A DNA stretch of 64,000 bases from Pseudomonas sp. stari2 (GTDB taxonomy: Bacteria > Pseudomonadota > Gammaproteobacteria > Pseudomonadales > Pseudomonadaceae): contig NZ_CP099760.1 in the NCBI RefSeq assembly GCF_040760005.1, forward strand, positions 1,855,501 to 1,919,500, in the 5' to 3' direction. The notes under the pieces are model-generated. The model had not been told where the DNA came from and searched no databases. It was given only the letters and a program-made list of their open reading frames with translations. Positions 1-9,100 of the stretch are shown one piece after another. The position numbers were made by a program, and so were the translations under genes. The first letter of the stretch is position 1. Each line of letters begins with the position of its first letter.

Positions 1-32
1 GCTCAAAGCGCAGCTCAATCAGGCCTGAGAAC

Positions 33-629
33 ATGTCCAGACCCCAATGCCCGCGCTGCCTGCGCCCTCAAACCCACTGCCTGTGTCTGCTGATTCCCAG
101 CCTCGACAGCCGCACCCGCGTGTTGCTGTTGCAGCACCCGAGCGAGGTCAATCACGCGCTCAACACCGCACGGCTGGCGGCGCTCGGTTTGAACAATGCA
201 GAACTGATCGTCGGCGAGGTGTTCGAGGATTTGCCTGCGCTGCTGAACCGGCCGGGGTATCGGGCGCGGTTGTTGTTCCCGGCGGATGATGCACAACCGA
301 TGCAGGCTTACGCGGCTTCCGATGAGCCGTTGTTGCTGGTGGTGCCGGACGGCACGTGGCGCAAGGCGCGCAAGATGTTGCATCTGAATCCGCTGCTGGC
401 GGCGTTGCCGCGGGTGACGCTGGCGCAGGGCGGGGTTTCGCGGTATCGGCTGCGCAAGGCACCGGGGCCGGGAGCGTTGTCGACCATCGAGGCGATCGTT
501 CAAGCGTTGCAGACACTGGAAGCGCCGGCCTCTTTCGATCCGTTGCTCAAGCCGTTCGAGGCGTTGATCGAGGGGCAGATCGCGGCGATGGGGGAGGAGA
601 CTTTCCTGCGCAATCATGCTGACAAATAG
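33..629 (+). CDS. DTW domain protein, probable tRNA-uridine aminocarboxypropyltransferase (TapT/YfiP-like)
   Basis: A 198-residue protein with an N-terminal cysteine cluster (CPRCLRPQTHCLC) and a central PDGTWRKARKM segment, the site of the DTW signature (DGTW here). The family transfers the aminocarboxypropyl group of S-adenosylmethionine to uridine in tRNA, giving acp3U; this activity is known for E. coli YfiP/TapT and is inferred here. The length suits a compact single-domain member. It is convergent with the mapC-like gene, from which it is separated by a perfect inverted repeat. The family assignment is fairly secure; the exact tRNA position is not shown by sequence. Confidence 0.85.
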   Translation: MSRPQCPRCLRPQTHCLCLLIPSLDSRTRVLLLQHPSEVNHALNTARLAALGLNNAELIVGEVFEDLPALLNRPGYRARLLFPADDAQPMQAYAASDEPLLLVVPDGTWRKARKMLHLNPLLAALPRVTLAQGGVSRYRLRKAPGPGALSTIEAIVQALQTLEAPASFDPLLKPFEALIEGQIAAMGEETFLRNHADK

Positions 630-634
630 TGGCA

Positions 635-665
635 GATCGTTCCCACGCAGAGCGTGGGAACGATC
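635..665. repeat. Perfect inverted repeat between convergent genes
   Basis: A 31-bp dyad, GATCGTTCCCACGC / GCGTGGGAACGATC around a 3-bp centre, between the convergent DTW and mapC-like genes. It resembles the dispersed palindromes common in Pseudomonas intergenic regions. There is no T-run, so it may stabilise 3' ends rather than act as a strong intrinsic terminator. Confidence 0.75.
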
Positions 666-670
666 AATCA

Positions 671-2032
671 TCAGCGTTCGCGCATCGCTTCGGTCCGTGC
701 CTTCAACACCGGTTTGAGCAGGTAATCCAGCACACTTTTCTCCCCGGTAATGATGTCCACCGTGGCAACCATGCCCGGGATGATCAGCAACGGTTTCACA
801 TCCCCGCCCAAATGGTTTTTGTCGGTACGCACCTGGATCAGGTAGAAGCTGTTGCCCTTGTCGTCGGTGATGGTGTCGGCACCAATCAGCTCAAGCTTGG
901 CACTGAGCCCGCCGTAGATCGTGTAGTCGTAGGCGCTGAACTTGACCATCGCCTTCTGACCCGGATGCAGGAACGCCACGTCCTGCGGACGGACCTTGGC
1001 TTCGATCAGCAGGTTGTCTTCCAGCGGCACGATTTCCACCATGTCACTGCCCGGCTGAACCACGCCGCCGATGGTGTTGACCTTCAATTGCTTGATCACC
1101 CCGTGCACCGGCGAAGTCACGGTGGTGCGGCTGACGCGGTCGTCGATGGCGATACTTGACGCGGTGATTTTCGACAGGTCGGTGCGTTTCTGGTTGAGGT
1201 CCTTTGCCGCGTCGGAGCGGAAGGTCTGCTCCGACTCGTCGATCTTGCTCTTGATCTCGTTGATCGCCGATTCGGCCCGGGGAATGGCCAGCGTCGTGGC
1301 GTTCAGCGACCCACGAATTTCCACCGCACTGCGTTTGAGCCGCAGGATTTCCACCGGCGACACCGCCCCGGTGCCCACCAGCGGCGACGACATATTCATC
1401 TCTTGCTGGAGCAACGCCAGGCTGGAACTGTACTGACCCTGCTTGGAGCGAAACTCCGCCAGTTCCTGAGTCTTCTGCCGCAGCTGTTCGGTGAGCGTGC
1501 GTTGCTCACTGGCCAGGCGCCGCTGGCGCTGGTCGTACAGCGCGCGTTCGTCTTCGGCCACTTGCGGCGCTTTGCTGATGATCTCGTCGGAGAGCTTCAT
1601 CGGCCGGCCTTCGGACTCTGCCGACAATCGCTCGACCTGCGCCATCAACGCATAGCGATCGGCCTCGCTTTCACCCTTGTTCGACAGAAACCGCGTGTCA
1701 TCCAGACGCAGCAGGGTGTCGCCCTTGTTCACCATTTGTCCTTCACGCACGAAGATCTCGGTGACAATCCCGCCTTCGAGGTTCTGGATCACCTGGACCT
1801 TGCTCGACGGAATCGCCTTGCCTTCGCCCATGGTCACTTCTTCGAGCACCGCGAATTTGGCCCAGACCAGCGCGCAGATCAGCAGCGCCGCCGCCAGCCA
1901 CACGGTGATCCGCGACCAGCGCGGCGAGTCCTGCAAAGAAGCGCCGGCGGTTTCCGGCATGAATTCGGCTTCGGCGCTTTTGCCGAAACTGTCGAAGTAG
2001 CCGCGCTGTTTTGAAGAGGAGGAAGCAGACAT
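671..2032 (-). CDS. mapC: Type I secretion membrane-fusion (HlyD/LapC) protein, MapC-like
   Basis: Periplasmic adaptor of 453 residues that would connect the inner-membrane ABC transporter to the TolC-type channel for adhesin export. It has a short cytoplasmic N-terminus, one membrane segment (about residues 43-65, ITVWLAAALLICALVWAKFA), a lipoyl/hairpin region with long coiled coils (about 90-300) and a C-terminal beta domain with VTSPVHGVIKQL typical of HlyD. The ATG at 2032 is preferred over a TTG six bases upstream because AGGAG lies six bases before the ATG and directly abuts the TTG. The start is 9 bases after the mapB stop, so the genes are co-transcribed. The symbol rests on synteny with a Map-type adhesin; LapC is the closest named relative. 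Confidence 0.88.
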   Translation of the reverse strand: MSASSSSKQRGYFDSFGKSAEAEFMPETAGASLQDSPRWSRITVWLAAALLICALVWAKFAVLEEVTMGEGKAIPSSKVQVIQNLEGGIVTEIFVREGQMVNKGDTLLRLDDTRFLSNKGESEADRYALMAQVERLSAESEGRPMKLSDEIISKAPQVAEDERALYDQRQRRLASEQRTLTEQLRQKTQELAEFRSKQGQYSSSLALLQQEMNMSSPLVGTGAVSPVEILRLKRSAVEIRGSLNATTLAIPRAESAINEIKSKIDESEQTFRSDAAKDLNQKRTDLSKITASSIAIDDRVSRTTVTSPVHGVIKQLKVNTIGGVVQPGSDMVEIVPLEDNLLIEAKVRPQDVAFLHPGQKAMVKFSAYDYTIYGGLSAKLELIGADTITDDKGNSFYLIQVRTDKNHLGGDVKPLLIIPGMVATVDIITGEKSVLDYLLKPVLKARTEAMRER

Positions 2033-2041
2033 GGGCAACTC

Positions 2042-4201
2042 CTAGACCGCCGCCGAGCCGACCCGGCCCTTGCGCAGTGCATCGATGACCGCTTCTTTCG
2101 GACCGTCGGCGACGATCCGGCCCTTGTCCAGCACCAGCAACCGGTCCACCAGGCTCAGCATCGAGGTGCGGTGGGTGACCAGCAGCAGCGTCTTGCCCTG
2201 CACCCAGCCGTGGAGCTTCTGGCGCAGGACGTCTTCGCTGCTGTTGTCCATGGCGCTGGTAGGTTCGTCGAGCAGCATGATCGGCGGGTCGAGCAGCAGT
2301 GCTCGGGCCAGCAGCACAGCCTGACGTTGCCCGCCGGAGAGCAATTGCCCGCGTTCGCCCACCGGCCGGTCGAAGCCTTGCGGATGCTGGCGTGCCAGCT
2401 CGGTGACACCGGTCAGTTCGGCGACTTCGAGCATTCGCGAGTCGCTGACGTAGCGGGCGCCGAGCGTGAGGTTGTCGCGCAGGCTGCCGGCCAGCAGCGG
2501 CAGGTCATGGGCGACGTAACCGATCTGCTGGCGCAGGTCGGCGACATCCAGTTGCCGCAAGTCGAGGCCGTCGAGCAGCAACTGGCCTTCTTCCGGTTCG
2601 TAGAAACCCATCACCAGCCGCGCCAGGGTGCTTTTGCCGGAACCGCTGCGGCCGATGATGCCGATCCGCTCGCCGGGTTTGAGGCTGAAACTGACGTTAC
2701 TCAGGGCCGGTGCATTCTGGCCGTTGTAATGAAAGGTCACACCGCTGATGTCCAGTGCGCCTTGCAGTTGCGTGCGCTCCAGCGGCCGCTGTTTGCCGTC
2801 GCGCTCCTGAGGCAGGGCCATCAGCGCGTCGGTGCTTTTCATGGTCAGTTGCGCTTGCTGGTAGCGGGTGATCAGCCCGGCGATCTGGCCCAGTGGTGCA
2901 AGCACGCGACTGCCGAGCATGTAGCTGGCCACCAGCGCGCCGACGCTGAGGTTGCCGGCGATGATGCTGTAGACCCCGGCGACGATGGTCGCCATCCCCG
3001 AGAATTGCTGGATGAACAGCGTGCCGTTGGTGGCCAGTGCCGAGAGGTTGCGCGCATGGCTGTCGAGGCGGGTGAGGGCGCCGTGGGTGCTTTCCCATTT
3101 GTGCTGGCGCTCGCTTTCGGCGCTACAGGCCTTGAGGGTTTCCAGACCGCCGAGGGTTTCGATCAGCAGCGCCTGACGCTCGGCACCGAGGCTCAGGCTT
3201 TTTTGCACGGTGTCACGCAGGCGCACCTGAATGATCATCGCGAACACGATCGTGATCGGAAACGCCAGCAACGGAATCACCACCAGCCAGCCACCGAGCA
3301 GGCCGATCACCACCAGCATCAGCACCACGAAGGGCAGGTCGATCAGGCTGGTCAGAGTCACTGCGGTGAGAAATTCCCGCAGCCCCTGAAAGTCGTGAAT
3401 GCTCTGGGCGAAACCGCCGATGGTCGCCGGCCGGGCCTTCATCGCCATGCCGGTGATGCGCTCGAACAACGTCGCGGAAAGGATCACGTCGGTCTTCTTG
3501 CCGGCGGTGTCCAGCAGGTGCGCGCGCACCACCCGCAACACCAGTTCGAAACCGGTGCCGATCAGCAACCCGATGGCCAGCACCCACAGGGTCGACGTGG
3601 CCTGATTCGGCACCACGCGGTCGTAGGTCTGCATGACGAACAGCGGCACCATCAGGCCCAACAGGTTGATCAGAAAACTGGCGAGGATCGCGTCGCTGTA
3701 GAGCCATTTCGACAGCTTCAGGGTGTCGCGAAACCACGCCTGAACCCTCGGCACAAGCGGTGAGCGCAGGTCTTCCAGTTCATGCCGGGGCCGGGCGAAC
3801 AAGGCCTGGCCGGTGTAGTGTTCGGTGAGTTCTTCGCGGCTGACCCACTGTTCGCCGCCATCGGCTTCACTGGGCAGAATCAGGGCCTTGCCGTCATCGG
3901 CAAAACGCCGCAATACGGCGGTGCGGCCATTGCTCAACAGCAACAGCACCGGCAGGTTGAGCGAGGAGATGTCCTTTAGGTCGCGGCGCAGCAGCCGCGC
4001 CTGCAAACCGGCCCGGGCTGCGGCGCGGGGCAGCAGCTCAAGGCTCAGGCGTTGCTTGTCCAGGGGCAGGCCGGCACTCAGGCTGGCGCGACTGACCGTC
4101 GCGCCATGGAGTTTGCAGAGGATCAACAGACCGTCGAGTAACGGATCATCGAAGCTCAGCCGCGGATCGACCCCGGAAACACCGGGTTCCATGCTGGTCA
4201 T
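2042..4201 (-). CDS. mapB: Type I secretion ABC transporter with C39-like domain (LapB family), MapB-like
   Basis: A 719-residue inner-membrane exporter that would power adhesin secretion. The first ~140 residues form a degenerate C39 peptidase-like domain: a Cys is present (ILCKLHG) but the normal catalytic context is missing, so it probably binds rather than cleaves substrate, as in other RTX exporters. A transmembrane domain follows (about 160-440), then a nucleotide-binding domain with Walker A GRSGSGKST, signature LLSGGQRQA, Walker B IMLLDEPTSAMD and an H-loop in VTHRTS. AGGGAG lies eight bases before the ATG. It sits between mapE and mapC in one transcription unit with short gaps (30 and 9 bases). 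Confidence 0.9.
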   Translation of the reverse strand: MTSMEPGVSGVDPRLSFDDPLLDGLLILCKLHGATVSRASLSAGLPLDKQRLSLELLPRAAARAGLQARLLRRDLKDISSLNLPVLLLLSNGRTAVLRRFADDGKALILPSEADGGEQWVSREELTEHYTGQALFARPRHELEDLRSPLVPRVQAWFRDTLKLSKWLYSDAILASFLINLLGLMVPLFVMQTYDRVVPNQATSTLWVLAIGLLIGTGFELVLRVVRAHLLDTAGKKTDVILSATLFERITGMAMKARPATIGGFAQSIHDFQGLREFLTAVTLTSLIDLPFVVLMLVVIGLLGGWLVVIPLLAFPITIVFAMIIQVRLRDTVQKSLSLGAERQALLIETLGGLETLKACSAESERQHKWESTHGALTRLDSHARNLSALATNGTLFIQQFSGMATIVAGVYSIIAGNLSVGALVASYMLGSRVLAPLGQIAGLITRYQQAQLTMKSTDALMALPQERDGKQRPLERTQLQGALDISGVTFHYNGQNAPALSNVSFSLKPGERIGIIGRSGSGKSTLARLVMGFYEPEEGQLLLDGLDLRQLDVADLRQQIGYVAHDLPLLAGSLRDNLTLGARYVSDSRMLEVAELTGVTELARQHPQGFDRPVGERGQLLSGGQRQAVLLARALLLDPPIMLLDEPTSAMDNSSEDVLRQKLHGWVQGKTLLLVTHRTSMLSLVDRLLVLDKGRIVADGPKEAVIDALRKGRVGSAAV

Positions 4202-4231
4202 ATTGATCGCTCCCTGGCTACATCATCGGGA

Positions 4232-5590
4232 CTACTTCAGTTCGGGCAAGCGTGCCTCGTTCTTCACCTCGGCAGCGGCAATCGCGTCGGCCGGCAGCAC
4301 GACACGTTGCTTGCTCAGCAACTGACCCATGTTCGCCAGCACGCGGTACATCGAAAATTCCTCGGTGTAGCGGATTTCGGTGTAGCGGCGATTGGCGTTG
4401 TACAGCTCGTTTTCACTGTCGAGCAGGTCGAGCAGGGTCCGTTGGCCGAGGCCGAACTGATCCTGATACGCGGCGCGCACACGCTTGGTGGTCTCGGCGT
4501 ATTCGCGGGCAGTCGGGGTCTGTTTCTTGGCGTTGACCATGGCGTTCCACGCCAGGTGAATGTTCTCGTTGAGCTGGCGCAGGGCGTTGTTGCGGATGTC
4601 CATGGCCTGGTTGATCTGGTGCGCATCGGAGGCCAGTCGTGCCTTGTCGCTGCCGCCGCGGAACAGGTTGTAGTTCATCACCACGCCAACGCGCCATTCG
4701 TTGTCATGGCCTTCATCGCCCTGCACATTGTTGTTGGCGCCGACTGCCGCTTCCGCATCGAAGCGTGGGTAGAACGGCGACTTGGCGACTTCGTACTGGC
4801 TCTCGGCCGATTGCACGTCGGCCTGGGCGGATTTCAGATACGGGTTGTTCTCGACCATGCTTTGCTGGGCTTCGGGCAGGGTGGCGGGCAATTCACCACG
4901 GGTCGAGGCCGGTGCTTCCAGCTCATCGGGCATGCGCCCGACCACGGCGTAGAAGTTCGATTCGGCATCCGCCAGATCGACTTCGGCAGTATCGAGGTTG
5001 TTCTGCGCCAGCGCCTTACGGGCGACCGACTGATCGGAGTCGGCGGTGCTGCCGATGCCGCGCTGGGTGCGCAGGCCGATCTGGTCATTGACGCGCAAAT
5101 GCGCCTGCAGGTTGTTCTTGGCCAGCGTCACCAGTTCACGACGCTTGAGCACTTCGAGGTAGACCTCGATGGTGCGCAGGGCCAGGTCCTGCGCGGTGCC
5201 TTGCGCGTAATACGCGCGCGAATTGGACACACCCTTGGTGCGCTCGACTTCGTTGGCGGTGTTGAAACCGTCGAACAGCATCTGCCGCAGACGCAGCTCG
5301 GACTGGGTGTAGTTGAGGATTTCGGTGTGGTGGTTACCGAGGGCCCGAGTGTTGGTGTTGTCGCTGTAGCCCCGACCGTAAGCGGCGTTCAGATCCACCG
5401 ACGGATAGAAGCCACCCTTGGCAACTTTTACCTGTTCATCGGCCGACAGCTTGGCGTCCACCCGCGACGCCAGTTCCGGGTGGGTTGCAATGGTGCTTTG
5501 AATGGCTTCGGTAAGGTTCATGGCTTGAGCTTGGGATGTGCAAGCCATGGCCAGCAAAACCGCACTGCAGAGGGGGGTTAGAACGCGCAT
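4232..5590 (-). CDS. mapE: TolC-family outer-membrane channel (LapE type), MapE-like
   Basis: Outer-membrane efflux protein of 452 residues with a Sec signal peptide ending near AQA-MNLTEAI (about residue 23) and the duplicated helical-hairpin organisation of TolC proteins: NAAYGRGYS and FDAEAAVGA strands, long helices with many Gln, Asn and Ala, and a GQRTLLDLLDSENELYNA segment typical of the second repeat. It would provide the exit duct for the adhesin encoded divergently. It is first in the minus-strand operon, so the 533-base region upstream should hold both the operon promoter and the mapA promoter. Confidence 0.9.
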   Translation of the reverse strand: MRVLTPLCSAVLLAMACTSQAQAMNLTEAIQSTIATHPELASRVDAKLSADEQVKVAKGGFYPSVDLNAAYGRGYSDNTNTRALGNHHTEILNYTQSELRLRQMLFDGFNTANEVERTKGVSNSRAYYAQGTAQDLALRTIEVYLEVLKRRELVTLAKNNLQAHLRVNDQIGLRTQRGIGSTADSDQSVARKALAQNNLDTAEVDLADAESNFYAVVGRMPDELEAPASTRGELPATLPEAQQSMVENNPYLKSAQADVQSAESQYEVAKSPFYPRFDAEAAVGANNNVQGDEGHDNEWRVGVVMNYNLFRGGSDKARLASDAHQINQAMDIRNNALRQLNENIHLAWNAMVNAKKQTPTAREYAETTKRVRAAYQDQFGLGQRTLLDLLDSENELYNANRRYTEIRYTEEFSMYRVLANMGQLLSKQRVVLPADAIAAAEVKNEARLPELK

Positions 5591-6123
5591 GGGTGCATCT
5601 CCCTGAGTCCTGATGGTATTCCGCTGTCGCCAATTTATTGACGATATTTTTGGTGTTTAGCGTCTCATCGCTGATACAACAGAGCTAAGAACATCCTGAA
5701 GCGTAGCTAAGAAAAATTTTTCATATGGCTTATGCCAAAAAAAACTTATGCGCTTCGTCGAATCCAGCACATTGTTCCATTCGAAAGCCTTTGTTTTATG
5801 CGCTTTAGGGAGTGCATGAAGGCTTGAGGAAAGTTCCACTCACTTTGCGACATACGGGCGAAGTACTGCTAAAGGGGAGGGACGCGTAGCGGCGAATGGG
5901 TGACAGTTTTTTGTCACTCTGGTGATTCACCACCGTTACGTAGCGCTAGTGGGCGTGCTGCATCGATCAGGGATTCCAAGTGCCTGAGGGCGCTGGAGTA
6001 TCTGAATGTGCACACCCTGCGAAACGAACTGTCGAGGTGCGAGCGTCGCCCCGACAACCCGCTTGAGCCATGGGCTGCTTCGTGAACCAGTGCCGACGGT
6101 GGTCGGCAGCGGAGGAAATGCAC
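5591..6123. other. Divergent promoter region between mapE-like and mapA-like genes
   Basis: A 533-base gene-free region, locally AT-rich near 5690-5790. It contains a 12-bp dyad TGGCTTATGCCA at 5726-5737 followed by an A-tract, and two TTATGCGCTT words nearby. No sigma-54 site (TGGCAC-N5-TTGC) was found. The ribosome-binding site of the adhesin gene (GGAGGA, 6111-6116) closes the region. Binding sites for regulators such as FleQ or AmrZ could not be assigned by eye. Confidence 0.5.
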
Positions 6124-9100
6124 ATGGCAACGCTCATCGGGATCGTCACTAAAGTCATCGGTCAGGTTTTCGCTCAATCGGCTGACGGAGGTCGGCGCGC
6201 ATTGGTTGAGGGCGATCGACTGTTTGCCGGGGATCAATTGATCACGGGCGCGGAGGGGGCGGTCGCCGTCCATCTGCAAAACGGCCAGGAGCTGACCCTG
6301 GGCCGGGACAGCAGCCTGACCATGACCGGACAATTGCTGGCCAACCACGCGCCCCATGTGGATGCGCCGGAAGTGCTGACCCCGAGCGATGCTCAACTCA
6401 CCGATGTCGCACAGATCCAGAAAGCCATTGCCGCCGGTGACGACCCGACCAAATCCGCTGAAGCCACTGCTGCAGGCCCCGATGCCCCCGGCGACACCAA
6501 CGGCGGCAAGGGCGGCGGTCACAGTTTCGTGCTGTTGACCGAAGTGGGTGGCCGGGTCGATCCGGTCATCGGTTTCCCAACGGCCGGTTTCGGTGGCATT
6601 CCCGAGTTTCCGCAAGAGCGCCACAATGCAGTCATCGACAACGGCGACAACACGCCAGCGCCGGTCATTCCGCCACCGGTCAATAACCTTGTGGCCCTCA
6701 CTGGCCTGGATGTGCCCGGGGGCGAACTGACGCTCAACGAAGCCAATCTGCCGGACGGTTCCGCCGCCAATCCCGGGGCGCTGACCCAGGCCGGCAGCTT
6801 CAGCATCTCGGCGCCCGATGGTCTGACAAGCCTGAGCATCGGCGGCATCAACGTGATCGTCGGCGGCGTGCCGGTCGGTTTCCCGCAATCGATCACCACA
6901 CAACTGGGCAACACCCTGACCATCACCGGTTACAACCCGGCGAACGGTACGGTCAGCTACAGCTACACCCTCAACGGCAATGACGCCCATCCTGCGGGTG
7001 ACGGTGCCAACAGCCTCAGCGAACATTTCACGGTGATTGCCGGTGACAGCAATGGCGACACGGCGACCGGCTCGCTGGATGTGAACATCACCGATGATGT
7101 GCCCAAAGCGGTGGATGACAGCAACGCCGGAACGGCTTCTGAAACCAACCTGAGCCTGACCGGCAACGTCCTGACCAATGACGTCCAGGGCGCCGACCGG
7201 ATTCCCGTCGGCCCCAACAGCGGCCCTGTGGTCGCCGGTACATTTACCGGGACTTACGGCACGCTGGTACTGAACGCCAACGGCACTTACACCTACACGC
7301 TCAATACCAGCGACGCGGATTTCAAGGCGTTGCATGGCGGCGGCAATGGCACAGAGACCTTCACCTACACCCTGCGCGATTCCGATGGTGACACCAGTAC
7401 TGCAAACCTCGTTCTGCAGATCCACAACAACGACGATCCGGTGCTGATCAACGGGTTGAACGTCGAGGGTGGCGAACTGACGGTTTTCGAGAAAAACCTT
7501 GGTACCGGCAGTGCGCCGGATGCTACGGCTTTGACTCAGAGCGGCACTTTCACGATCACTGCCTTGGACGGTGTGACCACGCTGACTGTCGGCGGCATTG
7601 CCGTTGTCACCAACGGTGTAGCCGCAGGCTTCCCGCAATCGGTGACCACGCCATTGGGCAGCACACTGACCATCACCGGGTTCAACGCCACAACCGGCGT
7701 CGTCAGCTACAGCTACACCCTCGACCACAACGACGCCCACCCAACCGCCAACGGCGCCAACACGCTGAGCGAGCAGTTCGCCGTCACCGTGGTGGATGAC
7801 AACGGCACCACCGCCAATGCTTCGCTGGATGTGAACATCGTCGACGACCTGCCCAAAGCCGTGGACGACAGCAACACCGGCACGGCTTCGGAAACCAATC
7901 TCACGCTGACCGGCAACGTCCTGACCAATGACGTGCAAGGCGCCGACCGCGTCCCGACCGGACCCAATGCTGGGCCGATCACTGCCGGCACTTTTACCGG
8001 GACTTACGGCACCTTGGTGTTGAATGCCAACGGCACTTACACCTACACCGTCAACCCTAACGACGCCGACTTCAAAGCCCTGCACGGCGGTGGCAACGGC
8101 ACCGAAACCTTTACCTACACGATCACTGATTCCGACGGCGACACCAGCACCGCGAATCTGGTGCTGCAGATCCACAACAACGACGATCCGGTGGTTATCA
8201 GCGGCCTCGATGTGAACGGCGGTGAACTGACTGTTTTCGAGAAAAACCTCAGCACCGGCAGTGCACCGGATGCTACGGCTTTGACTCAGAGCGGCACTTT
8301 CACGATCACTGCCTTGGACGGTGTGACCACGCTGACCGTGGGGGGAATCGCGGTCGTAACCAATGGTGTAGCCGCCGGTTTCCCGCAATCGGTCACTACG
8401 CCGCTGGGCAGTACGCTGACCATCACCGGTTTCAACGCCACGACCGGTGTGGTGAGTTACAGCTACACCCTCGACCACAACGATGCGCACCCGACTGCCA
8501 ACGGCGCGAACACTTTAAGTGAGCAGTTCGCGGTCACCGTAGTGGATGACAACGGCACCACCGCTAACGCTTCTCTGGACGTGAACATCGTTGATGACGA
8601 GCCAAAAGCCGTGGACGACAGCAATGCCGGCACGGCTTCGGAAACCAATCTCACGCTGACCGGCAACGTGCTGACTAACGACGTGCAAGGCGCCGACCGT
8701 GTGCCGACTGGTCCGGTCACCGCCGGAACCTTCACCGGGACTTACGGCACTCTGGTGCTGAATGCTGATGGTTCCTACACCTACACCGTCAACCCTAATG
8801 ACGCCGACTTCAAGAACCTGCATGGCGGTGGCAACGGCACTGAAACTTTCACCTACACCATCACCGATTCGGACGGCGATACCAGCACCGCGAATCTGGT
8901 TCTGCAGATTCACAACAACGACGATCCGGTGATCATCAATGGCCTCGACGTGAATGGCGGCGAGCTGACGGTCTTCGAGAAAAACCTCAGCACCGGCAGT
9001 GCGCCGGATTCGGCGGCGTTGACTCAGAGCGGTACTTTCACCATCACTGCGCTGGACGGCGTCACCACGCTGACCATTGGCGGCATAGCCGTGGTCACCA

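Noticed and set aside
5726..5737. TGGCTTATGCCA dyad in the adhesin promoter region as an operator
   Set aside because: A single 12-bp dyad matching no regulator I can name; recorded only as part of the intergenic description.
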